The position numbers and the translations under genes were made by a program. A model generated the notes under the pieces. It ran no database searches. It was not told the origin of the DNA and saw nothing but the letters and a program-made list of their open reading frames with translations. Of a stretch of 64,000 nucleotides of DNA, positions 1 through 8,377 are shown piece after piece (position 1 is the stretch's first letter; every line of letters starts with the position of its first letter). Location: positions 62,001 through 126,000 of the forward strand of contig NZ_QGMZ01000004.1 in the NCBI RefSeq assembly GCF_003173335.1, read 5' to 3'. Source of the stretch: Methanospirillum stamsii. Lineage in GTDB: Archaea; Halobacteriota; Methanomicrobia; Methanomicrobiales; Methanospirillaceae.

Positions 1-582
1 CCGGATGTCCGGGAGGTTTCGATATTATGGATAGAGCGTTCAATAAAACTTGCTGAAAAAATTGGTGCATCGGTGTGCACTATTCATCCGGGAAGAAGAA
101 CTGCAAAAAGGCCTCCAACCATTACTGATTACCAAAGACTTGGACACATGCTTGATACAATTGAGCCCCTTGCTGAATCAGTTCAGGTAAAGGTCGCCAT
201 TGAAAACATGGAACCTGCAGTAAATGCTCTTCTCACATCACCTGAAGAGATTCAAAAGATCCTTGATGGGCGCCCATGGCTCTGGTTTACCTTTGATGTT
301 GCTCATGCACTAAGACGTGGTCTGACCGTTACCGGGGATTTTCTAAAAATAAAAAAGATAGCAAATATCCATATCTCCGGCAGCAATGAACAAAAAATGC
401 ACGGACTGGTATCCCAGGATCCGCTAGCATTAGAGTTTCTTCCCCGCATTAAGGAATCAGGGTTTTCCGGACCATTAACACTTGAATTAAACGATCTTAC
501 TCTTTCAAAGCAACATAATTATCAGGAAAAAATTCAGGTTCTCAAAAATGAAATTTCCGGTATCAGGACATATTTACAATAA
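1..582 (+). CDS. Sugar phosphate isomerase/epimerase (AP endonuclease 2-like TIM barrel), 5' end missing
   Basis: The reading frame is open from the first base, so the start lies outside the window and about 193 C-terminal residues are seen. The part has the pattern of the xylose isomerase-like TIM barrel family: an IEN strand end (Glu), FDVAHA (Asp and His), NIHISG (His) and a final LELND (Glu). These are the usual divalent metal ligands of sugar isomerases and endonuclease IV relatives. The substrate cannot be told from the sequence. DNA repair (endonuclease IV) is less likely because the family's other conserved blocks are not evident in this fragment. Confidence 0.75.
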   Translation, partial: PDVREVSILWIERSIKLAEKIGASVCTIHPGRRTAKRPPTITDYQRLGHMLDTIEPLAESVQVKVAIENMEPAVNALLTSPEEIQKILDGRPWLWFTFDVAHALRRGLTVTGDFLKIKKIANIHISGSNEQKMHGLVSQDPLALEFLPRIKESGFSGPLTLELNDLTLSKQHNYQEKIQVLKNEISGIRTYLQ

Positions 583-611
583 ACATTTTTTATCCTTCAG
601 GAAGGATATCT

Positions 612-689
612 ATGGTGAATCAGGCAGCCATAAAGAAAACCTATGACTCCATTACTAATATGCCGTGTTCCGGCGTGAACGCTGAATGA
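612..689 (+). CDS. Possible 25-residue small ORF coupled to the CNNM gene
   Basis: A short frame starts at ATG 612 behind a purine-rich AGGAAGGA (about 598-605) and ends with a TGA that overlaps the next gene's ATG in an ATGA arrangement (686-689). The peptide begins MVNQAAIKKTYDS and matches no family I recognise. The downstream gene has no Shine-Dalgarno of its own, so this frame may deliver ribosomes to it by translational coupling. It could be a leader peptide, a real small protein or the remnant of a longer gene. It is a prediction only. Confidence 0.35.
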   Translation: MVNQAAIKKTYDSITNMPCSGVNAE

Positions 690-1975
690 TAGAATATTAC
701 ATATACATTATTATTTTCGTTTTTTGTCTCATCCTGTCCGGTTTTTTCTCGGGTTCAGAAGTTGCATTATTCACTATTACCAGAGCTAAAGTCAGGACTC
801 TTGTAAATGAAAAATCACAGGGATCTGAAGCTCTTGCGACCCTGAAAAAAACTCCGGATAAGTTTTTGATAACCATCCTGGTCGGGAATAATGTGGTGAA
901 TATCCTTGCGGCATCGGTTGCAACTGCAGTGTCAATCGGATTTTTTGGTGAAACCGGCATCGCGGTTTCGGTAGCAACCATCGTAGTTGTGCTCCTCCTC
1001 CTCGTCTTTGGAGAAATTTTACCCAAGATGTATGCGACAAGGAATGCAACAGAGTACGCATTGCGGTTTTCCCCTGCAATTCTCTTACTCTCCCGAATAC
1101 TGAGTCCAATAACCTATGTATTCAATGCCCTGGCAGGGAAAGTAACCGGAAGCATCGGATTTGCTCACCATATGATAACCGAAGAGGAGATCAAAGAATG
1201 GATAGACGTGGGCCAGGAAGAAGGAACAATAGAGAAGAATGAACAGGAAATGCTTCATTCAGTCTTTGAATTCTCAGATACCCGGGTCCGGGAAGTCATG
1301 ACTCCCCGAATTGATGTGGTGATGATTGAGGATTCTGCAAGCCCTGAAGAGGCCCTTGAAATTTTTAAGACAACCGGATTTTCAAGACTACCTGTCTGGC
1401 ATGAGAATATTGATACTATCCGGGGTGTGCTCAATGTCAAGGATGTTATCTTTTCGGTTCTGAATGCACAGGATACCACGCCCGTCGAGGAGATCTGCTC
1501 CGAGCCGTTGTTTGTTCCGGAAACAAAGAATATTGATGATCTTCTGAAAGAACTCCGTGTCAAAAAAACCCATATGGCCATCGTCCTGGACGAGTACGGA
1601 TCCTTTGTAGGGATTGTTACCGTTGAGGATATTCTTGAAGAACTGGTGGGAGATATTCTTGATGAGTTTGATACAGAGGAACATGAACTGGTCAGGATTG
1701 CTGATAATGTCTACTCTGTCAATGCGAGGATGTGGGTTGAAGACTTAAACAAGGAACTTGGCATTTCCCTCCCGATGAGTGAGACATATGAGACAATAGC
1801 CGGCCTCTTTATTGAGCGCATGGGAAATATTCCCAGAATTGGAGATGTCTGTGATATTACTGAGGAAAATATCCGCCTGGTTGTTATTCAGATGACAGGA
1901 AAGAGAATCAACCGGCTTAAGTTGTTATTAAACTCGCCTCATAAACCAGAATCAGGACAGGGTGAAAACAGATGA
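686..1975 (+). CDS. CNNM/CorC (HlyC) family transporter with DUF21 and CBS pair
   Basis: This 429-residue membrane protein has the standard order of the family. A DUF21 membrane domain (about residues 1-180, four hydrophobic segments, with FFSGSEVALF near the N-terminus) is followed by two CBS domains (about 200-330, with TRVREVMTPR and VTVEDILEELVGD) and a CorC/HlyC C-terminal domain. Family members mediate or regulate Mg2+/Co2+ export, and the CBS pair probably senses nucleotide. The old name 'hemolysin' is misleading. Its stop overlaps the purN start by 4 nt. The start has no obvious ribosome site and overlaps a small upstream frame. Confidence 0.9.
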   Translation: MIEYYIYIIIFVFCLILSGFFSGSEVALFTITRAKVRTLVNEKSQGSEALATLKKTPDKFLITILVGNNVVNILAASVATAVSIGFFGETGIAVSVATIVVVLLLLVFGEILPKMYATRNATEYALRFSPAILLLSRILSPITYVFNALAGKVTGSIGFAHHMITEEEIKEWIDVGQEEGTIEKNEQEMLHSVFEFSDTRVREVMTPRIDVVMIEDSASPEEALEIFKTTGFSRLPVWHENIDTIRGVLNVKDVIFSVLNAQDTTPVEEICSEPLFVPETKNIDDLLKELRVKKTHMAIVLDEYGSFVGIVTVEDILEELVGDILDEFDTEEHELVRIADNVYSVNARMWVEDLNKELGISLPMSETYETIAGLFIERMGNIPRIGDVCDITEENIRLVVIQMTGKRINRLKLLLNSPHKPESGQGENR

Positions 1976-2583
1976 GGGAAGGAACTTTTGTAGTACTTGC
2001 TTCAGGAAGAGGGACAAATTTCCAGACGCTTTTTGATCGAACAACCGATGGATATATTCCGGCACGGTGCACTGCCCTGATTACAGATAATCCGGGAGCC
2101 TATGCAATTTCACGTGCTCAAAAGATGGGGATTGCACACGAGGTCGTTGATTACAAGTCATTCCCGGACAAGACAGGGTATGAAGATGCGCTGATCTCTG
2201 CAATTGACCGGTATAACCCGGACCTTGTCGTCCTTGCCGGTTACATGAGGTTGCTTGGAAGCCTGATTGTGGATAAATATGAAGGAAAAATGATCAATAT
2301 CCACCCATCACTCCTCCCTTCCTTTGCCGGTCTCCATGCCCAGCAGCAGGCGCTGGATTATGGAACTAAGGTCTCCGGATGCACCGTCCATTTTGTTACG
2401 AAAGATATGGATGCCGGTCCGATAATTATTCAGAGAACAGTTCCGGTCCTTGATGATGATGATGAGGAAAGTCTTGCAGACCGCATTTTAATCGAGGAAC
2501 ATCAGGCATTTCCGGATGCTTTAAAATTGTTTTTTGAGAAAAGACTTCTTATTGAAGAACGCAGGGTTCGAATCCTGTCCTGA
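1972..2583 (+). CDS. purN: Phosphoribosylglycinamide formyltransferase PurN
   Basis: The 203-residue cytosolic enzyme of purine synthesis transfers a formyl group from 10-formyl-tetrahydrofolate to GAR. Visible signatures are the N-terminal LASGRGTNFQTL phosphate-binding loop, the catalytic Asn-His of INIHPSLLPSFAG (about residues 110-120) and the Asp of VTKDMDAGPII. The length is normal for PurN. The ATG overlaps the preceding stop, so the gene is coupled to the CNNM gene. Other purine genes lie at purH, purM and purF in this window. Confidence 0.95.
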   Translation: MREGTFVVLASGRGTNFQTLFDRTTDGYIPARCTALITDNPGAYAISRAQKMGIAHEVVDYKSFPDKTGYEDALISAIDRYNPDLVVLAGYMRLLGSLIVDKYEGKMINIHPSLLPSFAGLHAQQQALDYGTKVSGCTVHFVTKDMDAGPIIIQRTVPVLDDDDEESLADRILIEEHQAFPDALKLFFEKRLLIEERRVRILS

Positions 2584-2589
2584 TCACTC

Positions 2590-2934
2590 ATGAGTAAAAA
2601 GTCCCCGCGCTCTGATCGCAGACAGATTGCATTGGAAAGGATCCGGATATTATTTGATAAAGCTGATGAATTCTTGAGCTGGGACAGTGAATTTAGTAAT
2701 CGGTGTATCAGGCATGCCTGCCTGATTGCAATGAAAGAGAGGATCAGGATACCTCTCCCTTTAAAAAGGAGATATTGCCGGGTGTGCAAAACCTATCTTG
2801 TCCCGGGTAAAACAGGAAGAGTCCGGATAGACAGGGGGAGAGTAATTATCACCTGTCTTTCCTGTGGCTGGCACCGGAGATTCCCCCTATCCAGGAGAAA
2901 AAATAACCATGGAAAAGAAGAAAAAAATGTCTGA
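2590..2934 (+). CDS. rnp4: Ribonuclease P protein component 4 (Rpr2/Rpp21 family)
   Basis: A 114-residue basic protein with the Rpp21 pattern: an N-terminal helical segment ([14 protein letters not shown]) followed by a four-cysteine zinc site, CRVC near residue 63 and CLSC near residue 92. It is the archaeal Rpp21 subunit of RNase P, which helps the catalytic RNA mature tRNA 5' ends. It follows purN by 6 nt. Its 3' end overlaps the start of the next gene, the same RNase P/YhbY pairing seen in other euryarchaea. Confidence 0.9.
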   Translation: MSKKSPRSDRRQIALERIRILFDKADEFLSWDSEFSNRCIRHACLIAMKERIRIPLPLKRRYCRVCKTYLVPGKTGRVRIDRGRVIITCLSCGWHRRFPLSRRKNNHGKEEKNV

Positions 2935-3160
2935 TACTGCTTATCATGAACTAAAACCTACAATATGGATAGGAAAACACGGAGTTACAGACACAATAAT
3001 TGATGAAATACGATTGCAAGTAAAAACCAGGGATGCTATCAAGATAAAATGGCTTTCATCAATAGAGATCAATCCACAATCTATAGTCAAGGATAGTGGA
3101 ACAACACTCCTTCAGATTCGCGGAAGAACGATGGTAATAAAGAAAAAAGAAAATAAATAG
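2909..3160 (+). CDS. YhbY/CRM-domain RNA-binding protein
   Basis: An 83-residue CRM domain protein related to bacterial YhbY, which associates with pre-50S ribosomal particles. The [16 protein letters not shown] segment carries the GKxG loop typical of the fold. I chose ATG 2909 because AGGAG sits at 2893-2897, about 11 nt upstream; ATG 2927 is an alternative, and a longer frame upstream is only overlap with rnp4. It is likely co-transcribed with purN and rnp4. The exact RNA target in archaea is unknown. Confidence 0.85.
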   Translation: MEKKKKMSDTAYHELKPTIWIGKHGVTDTIIDEIRLQVKTRDAIKIKWLSSIEINPQSIVKDSGTTLLQIRGRTMVIKKKENK

Positions 3161-3321
3161 TGGCAAGAGTTAGAGAACAATAATTATTTGTATTTATCAG
3201 TCTCTCGATAAAAAACAGAATTGGAATAATTTCTTGCCCTCAATAAATTTTTATATTCTCATGTTATGTGATATACGCTATTTCCAGTCTGATTTTCTGA
3301 TATAGAGGCCTCATTTAAAAT

Positions 3322-3331
3322 AATATATATA
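3322..3331 (+). promoter_or_regulatory. Putative TATA box for the large PKD protein
   Basis: An AATATATATA-type box lies about 27 nt upstream of ATG 3354, and no Shine-Dalgarno lies between them. Archaeal transcription starts about 25 nt after the TATA centre, so the mRNA would begin at or next to the ATG and be leaderless. This is inference from spacing only. Confidence 0.45.
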
Positions 3332-3353
3332 CATATGTAACAGAAATTTCTTA

Positions 3354-5543
3354 ATGAGGAAATTCTTTCCAATTTTTGTTGCAATTTGTTTGATTCTGAC
3401 AAATATCGCACCTGTTCTTGCATGTAGTGGAGGAACTGGTTATTCAGATATGGGAACTAGTAATTCTGACAATGGTGCAACTACACCAGCAGCTTCAAGT
3501 TCAAGCCAAATATCTGCTAAAATTAAGTTGTCACCATCATGGGTAGGTCAAGCTCCTTTAGAAGTAAAATTTAGTTCAACAATTCTAGAGGGTTCACCAA
3601 GTAGTATTATCTGGGATTTCGGTGATGGTTCGAGTGGAGAAGGATCAGAGGTTGAACACACCTATACAAAAGCTGGTCCTTACACGGTAGTAGTAACAAT
3701 AACAGATACATCTGGAGAGACCTTTACGAAGAAGGAACGGGTGGTTGTATCAGAGAGCCCATCTAGTCAGGAAGAGGCACCCTCCACAAACAGCGATTCT
3801 ACAGAGATGGAAGATGAACTCTCAAGCAGCGAAAAAGATACTTTTTCAGATGATAATAATAACCCAATTGATGAATCAGAGAGCTCATCTAGTCAGGAAG
3901 AGACACCTTCCGCAAACAGCGATTTTGCAGAGATGGAGAATGAACTCTCAAGTAGTGAAGAAGATATCTATTCAGATGATTATAGTAACCCAATTGATAA
4001 TTGGCTAGAGGGGAGAGGAGATCCTAATGCAATGAGTTTATCAAAATTGACCTATACGACGAGGGATGGAGAGTCTTTTCAGTTTGCTCCTCCAACTTTT
4101 GGTGGTGAACCAATTTATTTTGCCTTGGAATCCTACCCAGTTTTGGCTACAGTGGTTGATGATCAAGGTGTAGTGTATACCTATAAATTATCATGGGATG
4201 GGAAAAGAACAAAAGAATATCCCCCAATGGACATAAATACGCAATCAAAGGACGTTAATGAGCAGCAACCTGAAATATTACAAGACGAAGAAGCAGTTGA
4301 AGGAGGTATAAAAACCGTAAACGATAAACACACCACATTTGATGAGAAATCAAACGCAGATGATAACAAACCCCCCGTTGAAAATAATGAGTGTGATGAA
4401 AACTGCCAAAAAAATGATAAAAAAATAGAGGATTTAAAGAAAATAAGAGATATTCTTGAAAAAATGAAGGGGGAATTAACTAATGAACAGAAGAAGTGGA
4501 TTCGAGAGTCTTTAATTAATATTATTACTTTTGGACAAAGTGCGGTGATTGGTAAATATGGTGGGGAAGTTGGTCAAGTTTTATATGACCTAGAAGCAAC
4601 TACGATTGAAACAGTTACACCCCTTTATCCTGAAAAAGCCAAAGATAGTTTTTGGAGCATTCAAACTATAGATAATATTGCCGCCGTGGGGATGGGCGCT
4701 GGTGCAATGTTATTCTTTACACCTCTTGCACCTATTGGTGCGGCTATGATGACAGTTTCGAGCGTCTGGACACTTGAACATGCGAGTGCTGATGGCATCA
4801 AACTTCTTAAAGATAAGGCAGAATTAAATAAAGCAATAAATAAGGTCGATAATGAAATTGCTCAAACACGAAATTTGGTAAAAACAAAGGCATTTGATAA
4901 AAATGCACAAAACAATAGTCAACGAAATGATTTAGTCAATCAATCAATTGATTATTATCTTGAAGAGATTAGGCATGCAGATCGAAATCTCACTCAAATA
5001 AAGGATCTGATCGGTAATAGCACGGATATTGCTGAACGTGCTGATCTCGAAAACCATGAACGTATCATGAAAGTATATAAATCAATAATTGAGTCCCAAT
5101 TATTAGGCTTCTATGGATTTATTTCATATGTTCAGTCGGAATACTCATTTTTTGAAGGAGATTTACCAAATGCTGGTGAGTTGATACAGGAGAGTATACA
5201 AAAAAATAATGAAGCAATAGTGTCATTAGATTCAGCTAAAGAACAATGGAAAAAAATAGATCCAAATTGGGATTTCTTGAAATCTGATGAATATGAAGAA
5301 ATTTTGTCAGATATTGTATATTATCAGGATGGATATCAGGATGCAGATATTCTCTACAAATCTATGAATAATTATTACTATGCAATGAAAGACCTAATTT
5401 TAGAAGATAACATATCATTTGATGAAAATTATTCAAAATTTAGAGATGGAATAATTTCATTGAATGACTCGCCGGTTTTCGGAGAGTTTGCTAAGAACAT
5501 TATAGATGACTTTGAACAGATTTCAGTAGTTAATGGAACCTAA
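3354..5543 (+). CDS. Large exported PKD-domain protein with internal duplication
   Basis: This 729-residue protein has a clear signal peptide (residues 1-23, ending VLACSGG, a possible lipobox) and one PKD domain (about 55-130, IIWDFGDGSS and HTYTKAGPYTV). A Ser/Glu/Asp-rich linker contains a 42-residue tandem duplication. After it come an unrecognised central region, a hydrophobic stretch (about 445-475) and a long helical, coiled-coil-prone C-terminal region. PKD domains are beta sandwiches common on methanogen surfaces. The gene is visibly more AT-rich than its neighbours and stands alone between information-processing genes, which suggests acquisition or relaxed composition. I do not recognise a function for the C-terminal two thirds. 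Confidence 0.8.
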   Translation: MRKFFPIFVAICLILTNIAPVLACSGGTGYSDMGTSNSDNGATTPAASSSSQISAKIKLSPSWVGQAPLEVKFSSTILEGSPSSIIWDFGDGSSGEGSEVEHTYTKAGPYTVVVTITDTSGETFTKKERVVVSESPSSQEEAPSTNSDSTEMEDELSSSEKDTFSDDNNNPIDESESSSSQEETPSANSDFAEMENELSSSEEDIYSDDYSNPIDNWLEGRGDPNAMSLSKLTYTTRDGESFQFAPPTFGGEPIYFALESYPVLATVVDDQGVVYTYKLSWDGKRTKEYPPMDINTQSKDVNEQQPEILQDEEAVEGGIKTVNDKHTTFDEKSNADDNKPPVENNECDENCQKNDKKIEDLKKIRDILEKMKGELTNEQKKWIRESLINIITFGQSAVIGKYGGEVGQVLYDLEATTIETVTPLYPEKAKDSFWSIQTIDNIAAVGMGAGAMLFFTPLAPIGAAMMTVSSVWTLEHASADGIKLLKDKAELNKAINKVDNEIAQTRNLVKTKAFDKNAQNNSQRNDLVNQSIDYYLEEIRHADRNLTQIKDLIGNSTDIAERADLENHERIMKVYKSIIESQLLGFYGFISYVQSEYSFFEGDLPNAGELIQESIQKNNEAIVSLDSAKEQWKKIDPNWDFLKSDEYEEILSDIVYYQDGYQDADILYKSMNNYYYAMKDLILEDNISFDENYSKFRDGIISLNDSPVFGEFAKNIIDDFEQISVVNGT
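3753..4004 (+). repeat. Tandem 126-nt duplication inside the PKD gene
   Basis: Two imperfect in-frame copies, 3753-3878 and 3879-4004, each encode 42 residues. Both run from GAGAGC..TCATCTAGTCAGGAAGAG-like sequence to an AACCCAATTGAT motif. In the protein both units share SSQEE, EMEDEL/EMENEL, SDD and NPID. The unit is acidic and serine-rich and acts as a linker. Divergence is mostly substitutions, so the duplication is not very recent. Confidence 0.9.
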
Positions 5544-5650
5544 ATATTTCATAATAATAAACAGCAGGATTTTTTTAAAATATTACATTTTTTCACTTAC
5601 CTCAAAGAATCTTGGTAAATAAGCACTTTCCCATCAACTTTTTTCTCTAG

Positions 5651-5660
5651 AAATATATAA
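5651..5660 (+). promoter_or_regulatory. Putative TATA box upstream of rps19e
   Basis: AAATATATAA lies about 62 nt upstream of the rps19e ATG. Transcription would then start near 5680-5685 and leave a leader of about 35 nt. It is the best candidate promoter for the ribosomal/targeting cluster that follows. Confidence 0.45.
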
Positions 5661-5717
5661 GAATACTTCAAACTAATATGTAGAGACTACTATCCGTATT
5701 GAGAGTGTGGACTATCG

Positions 5718-6140
5718 ATGACTACTGTATATGATGTTCCGGCTGACAAGCTCATTGCAAAAGCGGCAATGGAACTGAAGGAAAAACCAGAAATAACCGC
5801 GCCTGAATGGGCACCATTTGTAAAGACCGGTACACACCGTGAGATGCCTCCGGAAGATCCGGACTGGTGGTACACCCGGGCAGCAGCAGTCCTCAGGCGA
5901 GTATATGTTGATGGACCGGTCGGTGTTGAGAGAATGCGTTCGGTTTATGGCGGAAAAAAGAACCGCGGTTCAAAACCGAACAAATCAGTCAAGGGGAGTG
6001 GCTCTATCCTGCGAAAATCATTACAACAACTTGAAGCAGCAGGATTTATTGCAAAACAGAAGAACGGCAGGGTTGTAACTCCGGCCGGGACTTCATTCCT
6101 TGACGGAATTGCCTATACTGTCAGTACAGAAAACCAGTAA
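5718..6140 (+). CDS. rps19e: 30S ribosomal protein S19e
   Basis: A 140-residue basic protein with the S19e winged-helix pattern. It begins [13 protein letters not shown] and contains the conserved [29 protein letters not shown] and [14 protein letters not shown] blocks. It is a small-subunit head protein found only in archaea and eukaryotes. It opens a same-strand run of translation genes and is followed 19 nt later by the PDCD5-family gene, a common archaeal pairing. Confidence 0.97.
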   Translation: MTTVYDVPADKLIAKAAMELKEKPEITAPEWAPFVKTGTHREMPPEDPDWWYTRAAAVLRRVYVDGPVGVERMRSVYGGKKNRGSKPNKSVKGSGSILRKSLQQLEAAGFIAKQKNGRVVTPAGTSFLDGIAYTVSTENQ

Positions 6141-6159
6141 GTGGTGTTGGTGATTAACG

Positions 6160-6492
6160 ATGGGTGACGATGAACTGGCTGATATCCGCCGGAGAAAAAT
6201 GGCAGAGATGCAGCAACAGGCTGCCGTGCAACAGCAGGAGATTGACCGTCAGCAACAGTACGATGCGCAAATGCAGATGGCACTCATGCAAATCCTGGAG
6301 CCTGAAGCCAGGGAGCGACTCAATACCATCAAACTCACCCGTCCTGATTTTGCACGGGCGGTTGAACAACAACTGGTAATGCTTGCCCAGAATGGCAGAA
6401 TCAAGACGAAAATATCAGATGACCAGCTAAAGGTCATCCTTCAGCAGGTGACCCCGGCAAAACGGGAGTTTAATATCAGGCGGAAGGGATGA
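6160..6492 (+). CDS. PDCD5-family DNA-binding protein
   Basis: A 110-residue, Gln-rich helical protein of the archaeal MTH1615/PDCD5 family. The N-terminus (ELADIRRRKMAEMQQQA) is the typical mobile helix. The core LEPEARERLNTIKLTRPDFARAVEQQ and the C-terminal ISDDQLKVILQQ are family signatures. It is thought to bind nucleic acid, but its role in archaea is not settled. The next gene's ATG overlaps its stop by 4 nt. Confidence 0.93.
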   Translation: MGDDELADIRRRKMAEMQQQAAVQQQEIDRQQQYDAQMQMALMQILEPEARERLNTIKLTRPDFARAVEQQLVMLAQNGRIKTKISDDQLKVILQQVTPAKREFNIRRKG

Positions 6493-7082
6493 AGGCAGGC
6501 GTCCTCTTCTCAGGTGGAAAAGACAGTTCTCTCGCAGCAATACTTCTTTCTACCTGGTATGAGGTCGAACTGAACACCTTCCTCTTCAGCCATAATGCCG
6601 GCATTTCCGATGTCAAAGCAGCTGCTGCATCATTAGGATACAAACATCATATTCGTTCATTTCCGGAGGGTTTTCTCGCCGAAATAACAGATATGATTGT
6701 GAAAGACGGGTTTCCGAATAATGCAATCCAGCAGGTTCATCGTGAAGCGATCAGGCATCTGTGTGGTGTGTATGATGTTGTGGCGGATGGTACCAGATTT
6801 GGTGATCGGGTGCCTCTTCTTTCAGATGATGAAATCCGCAGCATCAGCGACCGGTTTGGGTGCTCCTATGTCAGACCGCTAATCGGGTTTCCAAAACGTG
6901 AAGTTGAACGGTTGGTATCCAGATACCTGACAGTGGAGTATGGGGAAACCGGAAATATCTCCAATGGGGATTATGAGACGGGTATCCGCAAGGAATTAAA
7001 GAGAAGAGGACTTTCTCCCGAGCAATATTTCCCTCCGGCACATCAGCAGTCCCTGATAACTGGCAGATTAATTCTTACCTGA
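6489..7082 (+). CDS. N-type ATP pyrophosphatase (DUF7411-like, 'alpha hydrolase')
   Basis: The 197-residue protein begins with a PP-loop, [13 protein letters not shown], the ATP-binding signature of the adenine nucleotide alpha hydrolase superfamily (asparagine synthetase, tRNA thiolation enzymes, GMP synthetase). A second block, [13 protein letters not shown], and the [10 protein letters not shown]-like C-terminus (here [17 protein letters not shown]) agree with a methanogen family usually found between PDCD5 and rpl39e. The adenylated substrate is unknown; by context it could be a tRNA or ribosome modification. It overlaps the PDCD5 gene by 4 nt. Confidence 0.75.
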   Translation: MKAGVLFSGGKDSSLAAILLSTWYEVELNTFLFSHNAGISDVKAAAASLGYKHHIRSFPEGFLAEITDMIVKDGFPNNAIQQVHREAIRHLCGVYDVVADGTRFGDRVPLLSDDEIRSISDRFGCSYVRPLIGFPKREVERLVSRYLTVEYGETGNISNGDYETGIRKELKRRGLSPEQYFPPAHQQSLITGRLILT

Positions 7083-7090
7083 GGTGTATT

Positions 7091-7243
7091 ATGAGTAAAC
7101 TTACAAAATGCCGAAAGATTCGGTTATCAAAAAAGACCCAGCAGAACAGGCGTGTTCCTCAGTGGGTTATGGTAAAGACAGCCCGAGCAGTTATGGCCCA
7201 TCCGGCCCGCCACAGCTGGCGGCGGAGCACATTGAAGGTGTGA
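7091..7243 (+). CDS. rpl39e: 50S ribosomal protein L39e
   Basis: A 50-residue, strongly basic protein beginning [19 protein letters not shown] and ending with RRSTLKV. It matches the very short L39e family, which lines the polypeptide exit tunnel in archaea and eukaryotes. ATG 7091 follows the upstream stop by 8 nt with AGGTG just before it (about 7082-7086). The gene is 6 nt upstream of rpl31e, the usual archaeal order rpl39e-rpl31e-aIF6-rpl18Ae-prefoldin. Confidence 0.95.
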   Translation: MSKLTKCRKIRLSKKTQQNRRVPQWVMVKTARAVMAHPARHSWRRSTLKV

Positions 7244-7249
7244 TGATAC

Positions 7250-7513
7250 ATGGTTGAAAAACTGCAGGAACAGATGTATGTAATCCCTCTTGGGGGAGTA
7301 AAACGGGTTCCCCGATGGCGCCGGAGTGCAAAAGCAATGAAAGACATTCGTGCATTCCTGGGTAAACACATGAAAAGCGATGACGTACGTCTCGGACAGG
7401 ATATCAATGAACGTATCTGGGCCAGAGGTACTGAAAAGCCACCTGCACGGGTTCGTGTACGGGCGATGAAGCTCGAAGACGGACAGGTACAGGCAGAATT
7501 AGCTGAGGAGTAG
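7250..7513 (+). CDS. rpl31e: 50S ribosomal protein L31e
   Basis: An 87-residue L31e protein with the family core [42 protein letters not shown] (read as two blocks) and the [11 protein letters not shown] strand. It sits near the tunnel exit of the large subunit, where SRP and chaperones dock. Its stop codon directly abuts the aIF6 ATG at 7514, so the two are certainly co-transcribed. Confidence 0.97.
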   Translation: MVEKLQEQMYVIPLGGVKRVPRWRRSAKAMKDIRAFLGKHMKSDDVRLGQDINERIWARGTEKPPARVRVRAMKLEDGQVQAELAEE

Positions 7514-8176
7514 ATGGACCGTACTGTCTCGATTGCAGGAGACCCCTACATCGGCGTTTTCACCCGCGTATTTGAAGATATCGCGATAGTCCCGCCAGAA
7601 ACAGCACCGGAACTCATTGAACGATATGAAGAGGCGTTCAGGGTGGAAGTCATAAAAACCACCATCCAGGGCAGCCCGATTATCGGTTCTCTCATTGCTG
7701 GAAACAGTCATGGACTAATAATCACCGGAATGGCAAAAGAAGAAGAGATTCAGACCCTCTCCGAGTACCGTGAATTAATGTTACTTGAAGAGGGGATGAA
7801 CGCTGCAGGGAACATTATATTAGCAAATGATACTTTTGCAGCGGTCCATCCGGAAATGGATACGGAACTTATGGAGGCAATGAGTGAATTCCTTCAGGTG
7901 CCGGTAATCCCTCTTACGTTAGGTGACATAAAAACCGTTGGAATGGCGGCAGTTGCCACAAAGACCGGCGTTGTCATCAATCCCCGGAGCACACCCGGAG
8001 AAATCCAGAAACTGGAACGGGTGTGTGACCTCCCCGTGGGGAAAGGCTCTGTAACAATGGGTAGCGGGATGGTTGGAACAGGTCTTGTTGCAAATAGCCG
8101 TGGATATCTTGCTGGAATCGGGACCAGCGGTTATGAACTCAGCAGAATTGAAGATATTTTAGGTTTTGAGGAATAA
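7514..8176 (+). CDS. eif6: Translation initiation factor aIF6
   Basis: A 220-residue anti-association factor that binds the 50S subunit and prevents premature joining with 30S. The five-fold pseudosymmetric 'pentein' pattern is visible in repeated blocks such as PYIGVFTRVFEDI, SLIAGNSHGLI, AGNIILANDTFAAVHP, VGMAAVATKTGVVINP and VNRGSV-like GKGSVTMGSGMVGTGLVAN. The length is normal. The gene lies in the conserved rpl31e-aIF6-rpl18Ae order and overlaps none of its neighbours by more than the next start codon region. Confidence 0.97.
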   Translation: MDRTVSIAGDPYIGVFTRVFEDIAIVPPETAPELIERYEEAFRVEVIKTTIQGSPIIGSLIAGNSHGLIITGMAKEEEIQTLSEYRELMLLEEGMNAAGNIILANDTFAAVHPEMDTELMEAMSEFLQVPVIPLTLGDIKTVGMAAVATKTGVVINPRSTPGEIQKLERVCDLPVGKGSVTMGSGMVGTGLVANSRGYLAGIGTSGYELSRIEDILGFEE

Positions 8177-8177
8177 C

Positions 8178-8372
8178 ATGGATGAGAAAAAATTTGAGGT
8201 AAAAGGAACGTACCGGGAAAAACCCGACTTTTGGAAACCATTCACCAAAGTTCTCACTGCACCAAATCCGGTTCAGGCTAAAGAGCGGATTCTTTCAGTA
8301 ATCGGAAGCAAGCACCGCCTTGCCCGTCCTTACATTAAGGTTGAAACCGTATCTGAAGTGAGTGGGGAGTGA
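8178..8372 (+). CDS. rplX: 50S ribosomal protein L18Ae (LX)
   Basis: A 64-residue LX/L18Ae protein: MDEKKFEVKGTYREK, then WKPFTKVLTAPNP and a C-terminal IGSKHRLARPYIKV block. I chose ATG 8178; a TTG 12 nt upstream would add four residues with no family support. The 3' end contains the Shine-Dalgarno for prefoldin alpha (GGAGTGAT around 8366-8373). Confidence 0.92.
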   Translation: MDEKKFEVKGTYREKPDFWKPFTKVLTAPNPVQAKERILSVIGSKHRLARPYIKVETVSEVSGE

Positions 8373-8377
8373 TACTG

